Source: Kalaharituber pfeilii (Eukaryota; Ascomycota; Pezizomycetes; Pezizales; Pezizaceae). From it: a stretch of 64,000 nucleotides of DNA. The stretch covers positions 124,001 to 188,000 of the forward strand of contig WHUZ01000053.1 in NCBI GenBank assembly GCA_015179045.1, in the 5' to 3' direction. The notes beneath the pieces are model-generated. The model was not told the DNA's origin. It saw only the letters and a list, made by a program, of their open reading frames with translations, and made no database searches. Made by a program: the position numbers and the translations under genes. Of this stretch, positions 10,786-23,991 are shown in pieces (within the stretch, counting starts at the first letter, position 1; each line of letters opens with the position of its first letter).

Positions 10786-12175
10786 ATGACAACCACTTTG
10801 AACGAGTTCGAGCCTGTCTTCACCAAACTCATTGTGCCTGCTCTCATTGAGCATGTTAGCCAGTACAAGATTCCAGACAACGTCTTGGAGTGGTACCGGA
10901 AGGTAGGTAACTATCATAGCTCTTAGTTTGAGACATCGCTTGCCCTCCATTCTACTCTAATTGATGTGGAGTCATGGAATAAAAGTTAACTACTATTTTC
11001 ATGACCGCCCATGCACGCTTGAGAACCCAATGGCTGACTTCCAGTTGTACCCGATGGATAGAACTTGCTCCACAATACCGTTGGCGGAAAATGCAACCGC
11101 GGAATGACAGTCGTTGACACCTACAAAGTGCTGCAGGAAAAAGATAAACTTACCGAAGATGAATACAACCGTGCAGCAATCCTGGGTTGGTGCACAGAGT
11201 TGGTATGAGCCCCTCTAGAATTACCGGCCTTCATATTTACAATCGGATGGTGGATCTAATATCGGTGTACTAACTTTGATGATATGTAGTTACAAGCATT
11301 CTTCTTGGTCTTGGATGATATTATGGATAGTAGCAAGACCCGTCGGAATTTCCCATGCTGGTACCTTATGGTATGCTTCGTATTTGGATCTCTAGAATCA
11401 ATGACTAACGACTTTTGTAGGATGGCGTTGGCATGATTGCCATCAACGATGGAGTCATGCTTGAGAACTCGATATACATTCTCTTGAAGAAGTACTTCCG
11501 GTCTGAGAAGTACTATGTTGATCTGATGGAATTGTTCCATGAGGTGAGCTTGGAAAACGGGAAAATCCTCCAATTAATACTAACTTTTTGCAGGTCACTC
11601 TGCAAACCGAGATTGGTCAAACGCTTGACTTGCTTACTGCTCCCGAGGATAAAGTGAACTTGGAAAACTTTTCCCTGGAGAAATACCGAGCTATTGTCAT
11701 CTACAAGACTGCATACTATTCTTTCTACCTTCCAGTAGCACTAGCCCTCTACATGGCCGGTCTTGCATCTCCAGCAAACTTGAAGGCTGCACACGACGTT
11801 TTGATTCCATTGGGTGAATACTTCCAGATACAGGACGACTACCTTGACTGCTACGGTGATCCGGTTCACATTGGAAAGATTGGCACAGATATCAAGGACA
11901 ATAAGTGCTCCTGGCTCGTCAACAAGGCACTTCAGCTTGTAACTCCTGAGCAGCGCCAGATTCTCGAGGAGAATTACGGGAGGAAGGATGACGACTGCGA
12001 ACGCCGGATCAAGCAGCTGTATGCTGACTTGAATCTGGAGCAGCTTTATAAGGAATATGAGGCGGAGGCAGTCAAGGGTATTAGGGCTCGGATTGCCGAG
12101 GTCGATGAGAGCGGTGGATTGAAGAGAAATGTTTTGGAAACCTTTCTAAAGAAGATTGAGGGACGAAGCAGGTAA
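10786..12175 (+). CDS. Farnesyl diphosphate synthase (type I trans-prenyltransferase)
   Basis: Five exons (10786-10902, 11062-11202, 11290-11370, 11421-11543, 11594-12175), all phase 0, give 347 aa, the usual length for fungal FPPS. The enzyme condenses DMAPP and GPP with IPP to make FPP for sterols, dolichol, ubiquinone and protein prenylation. The first Asp-rich motif DDIMD is at 95-99 and the second, DDYLD, at 235-239; the IPP-binding GGKxNRG segment sits early in exon 2. F90 and F91 before the first motif are the bulky residues expected to limit chain length at C15. Several normally conserved positions differ: [10 protein letters not shown] where fungal enzymes usually have NTPGGKLNRG, and TRRNFPCWY in place of TRRGQPCWY. 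It may be a diverged ERG20 or a second paralogue; product specificity is inferred. Confidence 0.9.
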
Positions 12176-15100
12176 TGCAAACTTTGCGGCTGAAGTTCTG
12201 CATTTGTTCGCTTCATGGAAGTGACTAGTGAATTACGAGACAAAGACGAGTGGCTCTTCAATGCATGCGCTTCTCTTCGTTTTTTGATAATGTCCTTCTT
12301 ATTACATATTATATTCAAATTTCATATTTTTCTTTCCTTTTTTTCTCCCTCCGCACGGAGGGCTTTTGGTACCATGTTACTTAACTGCGTTCTTGCCGGT
12401 TGAGGATTAGGGAAGCTGCACAATTGATGAACTTGGATATGAGACTGTTATGATGAGTGTGAAACATCCTTGGTAAGAGGACTTGCAACTTGCTCTAGTG
12501 GTGGGCTTATCTGCTCCAGAGGAACAACAACGAGAAATGACATTCCTGTGCGACTTTTATAGTAAAACAGAACTACCTGCAATGGGTACGATAACAACTC
12601 GTCTGTTTTGCTGGTGTTCATGAGTCCTTTTGTTCTTATATGCAAAACACAGCAGCTGATACATGCATCTGCCCTGCTGGAATTGAGTATCAAGTCATAC
12701 TTGGCACTACAATAGGGCATGTTTCTAAGAGAAAATTTTCAAGGCGCGCGGAGTGGAGAAGCAACCGACGAACCACCTATGATAGATGCACTGATTACGA
12801 TATGTTGGTAAATATTGATGCTGAATGATAACAGCAGAGAGTGATCAACAATGTGCAAGCGTCAAGGCTTTTTTATGATAGGGAAGGTTTGAGAGCAGTC
12901 TCACATCGTTGGGAAGATTATGATCATCGTAGGTGATCGTGCGGGGAGACAGCGTGATGGTTAGTGAATGTAGGTAGCTTGAGTGAGTTCACTGGACTTC
13001 GCTGGGTTCCAGACTGCTTCAGTATTTACGGAGACACTATATGAGCTCCAGGCGCGCGATCGATGTTGCTGTTACGTTACCTGTTCGTATAAGCTAGGGT
13101 AATCGATGTTCGTACGAGAGAAAATAAGCAAATGAGAGTAGAAGCAGCAAAGTTGATTCGACAATTTTGAGTCCCTCGCAGGAGTGGCTCCAGACGGATA
13201 TTCCCGCCTTATGTATGTTCCTGCAACCAGACTAGTATGTTCCTGGCACATGGGCCCTGTCCAAGGAGACTATACCAGAAAGGGTAAACTAAGTGTTTTT
13301 TCTCCTCCTTCCTGATTTGTTGCAACGAACCCTTTTGGGGTACACGCGTGTGGAATTCCGAGCGAGTGCAAACCAAGAAGTTTTGACAACTTCAAATTAC
13401 TGCACGCGGAATCTAGCGTTTGAGGCGAACCAAAGTGTTCGTATATGGATTTCACTACCTGCTAAGGCTCAAGGGATTAATGAGAGGTCTGCATATTAGG
13501 GTCCAATTCGGTTAAGTTGTTCGATGCTCCATCACTGATGGTCGTTGTTCGACGGCGGTGACCACTCGAGCAGTGTCCTGACACGACGGGTAAGATTGCT
13601 TGAGGTTATCCCAACCTGTGTCCTTTTGAACACAACACGGGCAGCGTGACATCCTCAATTACAGGGTCCTGAGCTTCAGTCGGGTAGCTACGGATTGAGG
13701 TTTACACTGTTGACGTTGCACGGGGAGGGTAGGGGGGATAAAGAGTGTTTCAATTTATCGAGGGCAAATAGGGCTATGGACTATTTCTCAGAGTTCAATT
13801 GGGCCGTTTTGGTCTTACATGTTTGAGATCTGCCATGCATAGCAAAAACATTCAGGCATGCAAAACACACGTGATGAGAAACATGTTGGCAGAGGTCTGG
13901 GAAGAATGATAAACTACTGTGATATGAATAGCGGCTTACCAATGCTCATAAAATATAAAGCTTGATGACGGCCTAGACTAGCTGACGACCATCGTTTTGT
14001 TCCACGGTCACTGGATTTGGATAGGAAGCGTGAAGGCGCAGCGTACTGCTGAACTTATCACGGTAGTAGTACACCTCCCACAGAGAGCCTGGGTACGAGA
14101 ACAGCACTGCTTGCAGCGGCTGTGCAAACAGAAATCCTGTGCAAAATCGAAAGTCCATGGCAGAGCAGAGCCGCAAACTTCGAAGCAGAGAGTCAGATAT
14201 TATCTGTACAGTTTTGCACTCTATATCATGTGCATCCATCCATATGCAAGTGTCAAAAAAACAATGGGGTATCATAGCATGTAGTTTTCCGGGAGAACAG
14301 GACAGGATTCTGATATAGAGATAAAATTAACTGCAACTGTGGTTACGGGGGATGTAGCCCAGCCATACATATGAATTCTCAGCTGCTGTGCTTCACAAAT
14401 TGGGATAAGGATGAAATATATATGGGATAGTGTTGTAAGGGTAGTCGCGTAACCAGCTGTGAGAGATTGATTGGGGAAGAAGAGAAGTTGTTTGCCATGC
14501 ATGCATGTGCTAGAGTGGCTTGGGCCTCCCTGTTTGCCTGTTTGCCGGTGGGGATTTCAAGAGGCTGAGGCCGTGTCATCATTGTTAATGTATGGCAATA
14601 TCCAGCCTGGTTGGCACTGATACAACTGCCGTGTATTTGTGAAGCTTTAGTATGCTAGCCGGCCGTCTGGTTCGAGACTGATAGTCCTGGTTGCACTTGT
14701 CAATTACTGGCTCATCGGCTGAGGTTCAGCAGGATACTTGCAGCCTTACCAGTTCCCCGTCTGTGTACCAGCAGAAAAATTTTTTTTGAGTGGAGGCACG
14801 TCGCGTCCGAGCCCGTACCATTTACAAAACGAAGCGCAGAACAGTACAGTACCGGCACAGTGTATACTCGAGACCAACAATACAGCACATCTCGTATTAT
14901 ATATATATGGACCGCCATTATATTGATGTGTGTGAAGGGAAATGCCCTAGTAGCAAGTCTTCTGCACGTGTGGCTGAGAGGGGAGGCATGCGTGCAGGAT
15001 CTGAGGAGGCCTATGCCGCTGGACTGAGTCATGGACCTGCTAGTCCTCGAGATATCATACCATTGTTCAGCGTTTGGCGCTCGTTATACAGCATAAGGCT

Positions 15101-16189
15101 AGTCCAAGGAGTGGCCTAAAGCCTGCGTGCAAAGTCCATGCTCATGTATGGTGCTGCTCTCTGCCTCCGCCTGCCGGCCATAGTATGGCACGCCTTGGAT
15201 TCTGTGCCAATTCCGCTCTAGGCCCATCTTCTCCAACGCGAGAGGCCTGGTCTCGCGCCTGGACTCGTCACTGTGCTTGTGCGTCCGCCTGTGCCTTTGC
15301 CTCGGGGGGTAGCGCAGCCAGACTACCTTTGCCTGTTGCTGGCTGCGTCCCGCTCCTGCTCTACTCTGTTCTCTGCTCCTGCTCTGCTCTCTGCTCCTGC
15401 TCCGCTCCGCGCTGCTAGCCCCTTCTTGCTTCTGCGCTAGGAAGAGAGTGCCGCTCGCAATTCTCGTGCCGGCCTGTGCCTCGTGCCTCGTGCCTCAGTG
15501 TCAGACTCCGAAACGCCAACTGCAAGTTGCATGCTGCTTTGCAGCGAGTTGATGCTAAAGTGATTCTTGGCGGCATGACAGCATATACGGCGTCGGCGTT
15601 CTCCACAGCACTCAGAGAACCCCCTGCGGCGCGCCCTTGACCCCTGCCCCTCGGCTCAGTCGCTGCTTTACCACACCGCCCAGCCTCCTGCACGCAATTA
15701 CACTTCTCTCTTGGGATGTAAATTGGTTTTCCCTCGCGCTCCTGCCTTCTCTTCTTCTCCCTCTCCCCACCACAGTCCACTTCCCCCCCCCCACCACACG
15801 GACACGTTCGACCCCTCCATCTTGCCCTACATCCCTTTTTCTCTCTCCTCATCTTATTCTGCTCGTGTCAGTGGTCTTTTCAGTAAAATAATATCACGTT
15901 TCAACGCTTAGACGACTAGCCTCTACTACTCGTTCTCCACCGCGTCGACCGTTCATTCACCTCTCACGGTGTTGCCTTTCTGAATAGCATTCGAGCTCAA
16001 ACGCGATAGAATCCACAGAAAATTGATTGGTCCGTGATTTCGTGCCCATTGGATCCTTTATTGTCCGTTGAAGACAGTCTTTGCTACCAGCAAAGACTGA
16101 TTTTTCGGACATAGTCTGGCCGTGGTACTTTACCGCGAAATCAGCATTTCGGAGCGAAGTTAGAGACTTGCAGAAACCGGCCAAAAAAA
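12176..16189. other. 4-kb intergenic region
   Basis: No convincing gene is seen. Frames of up to 145 codons are low-complexity or Cys/Ser-biased and lack conserved segments. The last 1 kb (about 15150-15900) is strongly pyrimidine-rich and probably promoter and leader of the gene starting at 16190. A run of eight As occurs immediately before that start codon. Confidence 0.5.
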
Positions 16190-17703
16190 ATGACTACTCC
16201 ACAGGTCTTGTCAAATTCTTCTCGACAGTTCGGCCTTAATCCCTTGGGCTCTTCACGCTTTGGTCAATTGCGGCGCGAATCCCTTGGTGGATGTAACATC
16301 CCAATGCTTTCTTATAGTATGTTCCTAACCCCGTGCCCATCTTACCTCGTTTTGCCTTATCCCAGGCTTTCAGCTTGACCTGGCCTGCAGACCCTGGTCT
16401 TCTTTGGCTCGGCGTCGGCACATCCCCTACAAAATTGGGTTATGCAAGTGCTATCACAATGCTCATTACCCTCTTTACTTGTTTCATCCATGCAGCCACT
16501 TATATTACCCTTTTTGGATTAGCGCTGCCATTAAATCCGTACTCGCGTGCTAACGCCAATGAAATAGCTTCTCTATCTGGTAGGCCTTGCAAGCGCCCAT
16601 ATCCAACCAATGATGAAAACGAGGACGCCTCTTCAGCGTATGTGGCGTCTTCGGCTAAGCGCTCGAAGTCTGTGCTGAAGGAATGTAATGTGTTCCCTCA
16701 CCGTGATGACCTGTGCCGTGGCTATGACAGTGACAACTCGGCAACGAAGAGAGATGTGTTGAAGGAGAGGAAGGCTCCTTCGTCTATCTCAAGTCTTGCC
16801 AATATCTCTGCTGCAAAGCCTGAGTCCGTGAAGGCTCTTGGGGATGTAAAGAGGGTGCGACAGATTCAACTTGTGGATAAGAAAAAATCTCCGTCAGGAA
16901 AAAAGAGAACTGCTGCGTCGTCTTCCCCGCCAAGGTTTTCAAGGAAAAGAAGTGCCCTTTCCCCAGCAGTGGGCGAGTTAAGTAGGCCAGCTCTTCTCCA
17001 TAAAGCGGTAGAAAGAGCGCGTGGGCTTCACTATTCTTCTCCTATGAAACCTCCTGTGCCTAGCGATGAAGTGGAAATTTGTGTCCCACTCGCTGCTCCC
17101 ACTTCTGAAGTGCCAGCGACATGGCAATTTGATATCTATGAAGACTCCCCTGCGGAGATGCTTCAAAACCTGATGGAGCACTCTACAACAATCCTTGACA
17201 TCTCAGATGAAAGTGATGATGAGAAGTTCAACCATGACGAAATCTTGATACGAGGCAAGGAAAACATTCCACCAGAGCGAATGCGTGAGATCGTGGCTGG
17301 GCGTGAAATGATGATAATGGATGTTGATCAAAAGAAGACCGCAGTTCCTGATACTAAGTCTGCGAGTAGCAGTCCTGCTGGTAAGGTATTGAAAGGACGA
17401 CGAGAGGCTCTTAAGGATTTGGACGTGGGGACTTTCTATCCACCAGCGCCACAGGATACTGAGCCAACAAAAAAGGAGTTGTTAACACCGGAAGGTAAAC
17501 CAGATGTTGAGTTAGGCTCGTCATATGGATTGGGCAGTGGAGCAGATTTCTATGTGTGGGCGAGTGAGGAGGAGACAGATAATGAGTGCAGTCGTAAATC
17601 AAGAGGAGTGAAGAAGGCAGAAGGGAAGGAATCGATAAGGATTCATGAGGATGAGGAGGAAGAGAATGCGAGCGTTTGTGGGGCATCCGATAAGGAGAAC
17701 TAG
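16190..17703 (+). CDS. Uncharacterised protein with KEN and RxxL destruction-type motifs
   Basis: Two exons, 16190-16316 and 16568-17703, give 420 aa. The 251-base intron has a GTATGT donor and a GCTAAC...TAG end; splicing restores one frame (IPMLSYTSLSGRP). The first frame stops inside the intron, so splicing is required. The protein is basic and Ser-rich in its N-terminal half and acidic at the C-terminus. Recognisable elements are a KEN box inside GKENIPP at 273-275, an RxxL sequence (REAL, 321-324, followed by KDLD), an acidic ISDESDDE patch, and a terminal DKEN. KEN plus RxxL motifs are degrons used by the anaphase-promoting complex, so a cell-cycle-regulated nuclear protein is plausible. 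I recall similar YEDSP...NLMEHST...LDIS segments in other ascomycete hypothetical proteins but cannot name the family. Confidence 0.75.
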
Positions 17704-19382
17704 ATGTCGGATGTTTAAGAAGGTTTTGGATTGGATGGATGGAGGAGAAATGAATGGGTGAACTGAGTTGGAAGGACAAACAAAGAACGGGGCAGCTGCA
17801 GGCAATCTGAAGCTGACTACATCATTGGGAATTGGTGATACGATGATCACGCCAACGACAATGCACCCTACCAGCAGTCAGCAGATACAAACACAACATA
17901 TAGAAAAATCAAATGAGGCACAAGCATGACTCATTGATTTTTCATTTTACGTCCAGAATTCATAAAAAGAGAGTGGTCTATTTGTTACTGTTACTTTCAT
18001 CCTCAGATTTGTTTGCTTTGCCATTCTGTGTTCGGCTTTTTTAATATCTCGTTTCCTCGAAAATCATTCTTCCCGTTCAATGGTGCTCCTCCTTCTCTTC
18101 CCCCTTATTTTCCTTGTTCTTCCTTATAGCTTTCTATCTCCTATCTGGTGTATACATTCGGTGTCTTTTTCGGTTTCCCTGTTGTCATGTATTGCTTTGT
18201 TCCTGTGTATGATACCCTCCTTTTTCTTTTTAAATGTCTTGGTGAGTTCGGATTTCTCATTTTCATTTTGGTCTTTGGTGGTGGGATGTTTTTTTCGTTT
18301 ATTCTAGTTTCTATTTCTGTATTTTTCCGTTTCTCGGTAGTTTGGTTGGGTTTGGTGGGATTAAATGCGGGAAACGGGTCTCAATTCGGTTGAGTCTGGT
18401 TGGTTAAGGAATTGGGTAGCTTTTTCTGCTTGTGGGGTATCTTGGGACACATGGTGTGAACACCGAACTGGACGATTGCGATGATTGGGATAGGGGTGAT
18501 GGTGATGGTAACGGGGTGGGGGAGGTTTTCCTGTATTTGAGGTTTTCCTGGTTTTTTCGTTTTGCTAATTTGTTTTTGTTTTTATGGAAGTTGTCATTTG
18601 GATCTGTGCTTTTTGTTTGTTTTTTGCTTTTGCTTATTGGGTTGTTTTTCCTGGGTTGTTATCTTTTTATTTTATTTTTATTTCCCCCAAAAGAAAAGAA
18701 CTTCTTGCTTTGCGTGGAATTGAAAAAAATTGAAATTTGAAAGAATTTGAATTTTGATAGAGCACACTGAAAATATCAGTTACGTATCGCGTTGTGTTGA
18801 AGAGGTATTATCAATAGGTAAGATGTCATTTCTAAAACTATCAGAGCTTCATTACATCGATCCATCCAGACACATTTTCTATCAGGTACGTCACAACACC
18901 ATTACATAGTGTAGTGTAAAGACACTAGAAGCATAGGAATAGGATCCAGGGGAGAGAGGACCGCATATTTGTTTTTTTTGTTGGTATATATAGTTAAGTT
19001 CTAAGTTTAGTAGCTTGCAACACAAAACAAACAAAACAAAATGTGAAGATGAACATTTTTTTCGTTGCCTGTTGCCTGTTGCCTGTTGGTTTTTAAACTT
19101 GCAGATACTGCGGTTTTCTTCTGCCCTTACCCCCAAGTCTCCAATGAAATAAAAAAAACAACCCAAGAATATATTACCGGGAGTCAGGGCGAAGGTGAGG
19201 GGAAAAAGGAAAAAAAAGAGACGCTGAGATGACAAATGACAAATTATATATATTATCCTTTCTTCTACTTCCCCCTTTCCCCTTCTTTCTCCAATACTCC
19301 CACCTCTACGAAGCACCCTCCTTATCCTCCAAACCCCCCTCTTTCCGTCCCCTTAAGCACCCCATACACTCAGTTTACTCCT
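17704..19382. other. AT- and T-rich intergenic region between convergent genes
   Basis: This lies between two gene 3' ends. From 18060 to 18700 the plus strand is very rich in T and G/T, producing hydrophobic low-complexity frames that are not genes. Three TTGCCTG heptamers occur near 19066-19088. Confidence 0.55.
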
Positions 19383-20507
<1,125 letters not shown>

Positions 20508-21007
20508 TGTGACGGTTGTGTGGGCAGCAACTGGGGCTGCAATGGGGGTATTCGGTTGGTGCTTCCGCGGAAGAAGAGAGGGGCTAACAGCGGCCGTGCT
20601 AGAGGATGGCCGGGGGGTGGGGGGGGGGTGGCAAGAGCGGCCTGGCGCCTACGTGGAATAGATGCGTTGTACGGCTGGCGAAGGTGGTGATGCTGGCTTG
20701 CCCTGGAGTTCTGCTTCCGCCCTCGACAGCGGCAGCCTCGGCGCCGCACGCTCAGGGTGCGGGCGGCCAGGACGGTGACTAAGCGCCTTGGCAGGGCCGG
20801 GCGCGGCCGAGCAGCGAGGCTTATCGCGGATCTTCGGGCGGATTTTGCGCGCGCCAACGCCGACGCACTCGACGCCGGATGCGACCGTGGGCTGCGAGCG
20901 CGAAGTCGCCGGTGGTTCTAGCATCTCGGCATCTTCTCGGCCGCCGCAAGCTGCGGCCTCTGCGGCACACTCCAGCGGACGACCAGCGCCGCGGCGCACA
21001 CTCGAGG
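20508..21007. promoter_or_regulatory. Divergent promoter region, CFIm25 and methyltransferase
   Basis: About 500 GC-rich bases lie between two start codons pointing apart, with G-rich runs near 20611-20630. The methyltransferase frame stays open upstream to 20879, so its start could be earlier than chosen. Confidence 0.45.
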
Positions 21008-23333
21008 ATGTTCGAGCCCCCGGCAAAGCCGCTGCCCCTCCCGCCCCGCTTCAGCACCCCAGATGCGTACATTGCCTCTCTTCTCGCCTTCTCGCGCACG
21101 CCCATGCTCCAGACGCTGTGCGGTGGCGTGCACATCCTCGACTTCTTCACTCGCGACCCGCCAAATGACATTTACTCCACCATTCTCCCCGCCGACTGGC
21201 GCGCCTACTTCTCCTCCCTGTCAATTGAAGAAGTTCTGGATGTGCTGATGCGCTTGGATCTTAATAGGCTGGAGACTGCGCCAAGTTCTGGCTCTGAGTC
21301 TAGTTCTACTTCATCCGATGATGGAGATGATGGAGGTGCGGGAGTTGGAGCTCGGCCAATACCAGCTACACTGAAAACCTTCATACAGGAAGTCCGGGAC
21401 CACTGCCTTGTGCGGGACTTTGTGCCACGGTGGGCAAACACCCCGGATGCGGTGACTGGCGCGATGAAGTTGAGGAAGCAATACAAGAGGGGAGAGGACC
21501 TGGATGACGACGAACACGTTATGCGGCACATGACGGTGGGGATGAAGCCGAAGAAGATGCACGAGGTACGTAGTTGGCCTCTTTGCTGTTGCTTTTGGTG
21601 CCACAATTTGTAGATACTTGAGAGGCAATTCAAATACCATTGTGCACCTATTGTGCCGCTTCTGCAAAATCCGAGATGAAGCTCGTGGGCGATCATAATG
21701 TGCTTGTTGACAAGATACCGACTGTCTGTCTGCATGGTATCCGGCATAGGTCGAGAACTTTGCCCGTCTGCTTCACCATTTCCTTGCTTCCGGCGCTATT
21801 TCGCCGCAATCGTCTCCTGGGGCAGATGCCTCTGCCCCTGCTCGAAAATCAATCACGCATATAGTGGATATCGGGTCAGGGCAGGGGTACCTGCCGCGAA
21901 TACTTGCATCGCCTGCATATGGCTACGACGTTATCGCAATAGAGTCGAAGCGCAGCAACATTGAAGGCGCGCGCTCGATGGATGCGTGGGTAGATAACAG
22001 GGAGGAAAATCGGTTACGAAGGCAGGCGCTGCGGGAGGGGAAGGGGAGGGAGGGAGGGGAGGCGTATGTGAGAGAGTGGAGAAAGAAGGGCGGCTCGGTG
22101 CAGTACGTTGAGAAGTTCGTGGACAGCGGGGAATTGAGCGATGTGGTGGCACAGATGAAGGCGAACAGGGAGAGGTGCACTGAGAAGGGGTCTGTGGAGT
22201 CGTCATCACCACCAGAGGCACGTCTCAATGGGAAGCCAGACGCCAGAGGGGAGGCAAGCGGGGATGAAGAGATATGCTGCAATGGCTGCCAGAAGCCGCC
22301 AGTGGACGGCGCTGATGGGGCACCTCCTACAGCAAGGGCGCCAACATCTTCCCCAGATGCTGACGGGCCTCGCATCCTTCTCACATCTCTGCATTCCTGC
22401 GGGGACCTCGTCCACCACGCCCTGAATTCTCTCATCCAAACGCCCGCCGTCCATGCAGTGGCCCTGATCGGGTGCTGCTACAATCTCATCAGCGAGAAGC
22501 TGAATCCACCGACCTTTAAACCTCCCTACCAAGCTCTAATAAACCTCGAGTCTCTTATGCTCCCCACATCTCCCCCAAGTACCGTCATTCCCCCTCTGCG
22601 CAACCCACATCCCCGCCTACTCACTACCGCTCCCTCGATCGAATCTCCAAATCCCCACGGTTTCCCGCTGTCTAATCTCTTCACGGCGCACCGAGTATCC
22701 CTCAACATCACCGCTCGCATGATGGCCTGCCAGGCACCTCAAAACTGGACCAAAGAGACCTCCCACTACTTTTTCACACGTCACTTTTACCGCGCGCTGC
22801 TCCAGCGGGTATTAGTTGACGCAGGATTGGTTGGGAGGACTGGGTTGTTTCCTGGGCCCGGCGAGGTTAAAAACGGTGGGGTATCAGGCGAGCCGGTAAT
22901 CATTGGTTCGCTACGGCCTCAAGCGTACACTTCGTTCCCTGCGTATGTCAAAGCCGCGTTGGGGAAGTTGAATTTGAAGCTACCGCCAGGATTCGTTGGG
23001 ACTGCGCCAGTAGGGGCTGGGGCTAGTGAAGAGGAGGTACTACAAGCATATCACAAACACTATAGTACCCCCGAGGGCACGGGGATGGGCGGGTTCCACG
23101 CGCTCGCAACGACGTGGGCGTTGATGGCATTCTGTGCAGGGGTGGTGGAAAGCTTGATTGTGGCTGATAGGTGGACGTGGCTGAGGGAGCATATGGTTCC
23201 CAGAGAGGAAAGGGAAGAAATGGGGCTCGATGACGGGCTGGAGATCGACCGGTGTTGGGTGGAGGTTGCGTTTGGATACGAGCATAGTCCGCGGAACTTG
23301 GTAGTGGTAGGGGTGAAGAGGGGGGCTGTGTAG
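21008..23333 (+). CDS. METTL25B/RRNAD1-like methyltransferase-domain protein
   Basis: Exons 21008-21565 and 21750-23333 give 713 aa. The intron has GTACGT and TAG borders and joins KKMHE to VENFARLLHH. The N-terminal motif LQTLCGGVHILDFFTRDPP is typical of this family; the SAM-binding motif VDIGSGQGYLP lies near 225-235, and TSLHSCGDLVHHAL followed by a cysteine pair (IGCCYNLISEK) near 400-430. This matches the Methyltransf_32-type domain of METTL25/RRNAD1 proteins, whose substrates are not well defined. A charged and low-complexity insertion (about 255-380) separates motif I from the LHSCGDL motif. I chose ATG 21008 because it precedes the conserved part with a normal-length leader; an in-frame ATG at 20879 would add 43 arginine/alanine-rich residues. 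FGAM synthase follows 658 bases downstream on the same strand. Confidence 0.85.
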
Positions 23334-23991
23334 ACGCCCCTGTGCCCACTGCTACAGCCCTTCGCCTAGCTTTCTGCATCACCGAGCCGGCTGGCGTATA
23401 CACGCATACGTTTACAGCATATCCGCTTGCAGATGCGGGGTGCAGTTGCGCGTGGACAAGCCCACTCACGGCCTCTGTCATAGGGTTTTCCGTACTTCTC
23501 ACCTTCTTAGATCTCTATGTAGACAAAGAGAGTCTCTGTTGCCATGCCGCTCTTTCCGCGCCGTGTTACCCTCAACCCCCCGCGCCAAGCCTGACCCGTG
23601 CCGCTCTAAGCCCCGCCGCGCCCCGCCATGAAAAAAGGTCTGCGGGCTGCTTTGGTGGGGCAACTAGCAGAGTCCCCAGTCCCTCATCATCGGGCTGGAG
23701 CAGCATCTCAATTGCCTCCCCCCTCCCGAAATCTTACTTCTTGTTTCGGGCTCTCGGGATATCTTCCTTTTTGGACAAGCCGATACATATTGGTACACAG
23801 TCTCTGCAGCTCACAGGCGCCGCGGATACCGCAATTGGGTTTATTGTCAGTTTTGTCGCACAGGTTGTGCTGGACTGAGTTGGATTTGAATTGGCACCCT
23901 TATACCGCCCCCGCAAGTCCAGCATTACGCCAATCGTCGCAAACCTCAATAATCGTCGACAACAGTCACAAGCCAGAAACCGGCAACCGCA
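23334..23991. promoter_or_regulatory. Intergenic and promoter region upstream of FGAM synthase
   Basis: The region separates two same-strand genes. A 178-codon open frame here (23342-23878) has no recognisable domain and no good start. C-rich stretches near 23570-23640 and CAA-rich sequence just before 23992 look like promoter and leader. Confidence 0.45.

Noticed and set aside
14655..14690. GGTTCGAGAC resembling a tRNA B box (also near 8229 and, reversed, near 37635)
   Set aside because: No A box at the right distance and no cloverleaf stems could be formed around any of the three.
18060..18740. Hydrophobic frames resembling membrane proteins
   Set aside because: They come from T-rich DNA (Phe/Leu/Val codons), overlap in several frames and lack introns or conserved motifs.
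23342..23878. 178-codon open frame upstream of FGAM synthase
   Set aside because: Composition is Ser/Ala/Pro-biased, there is no ATG at its beginning and no recognised domain; it lies in the probable promoter.
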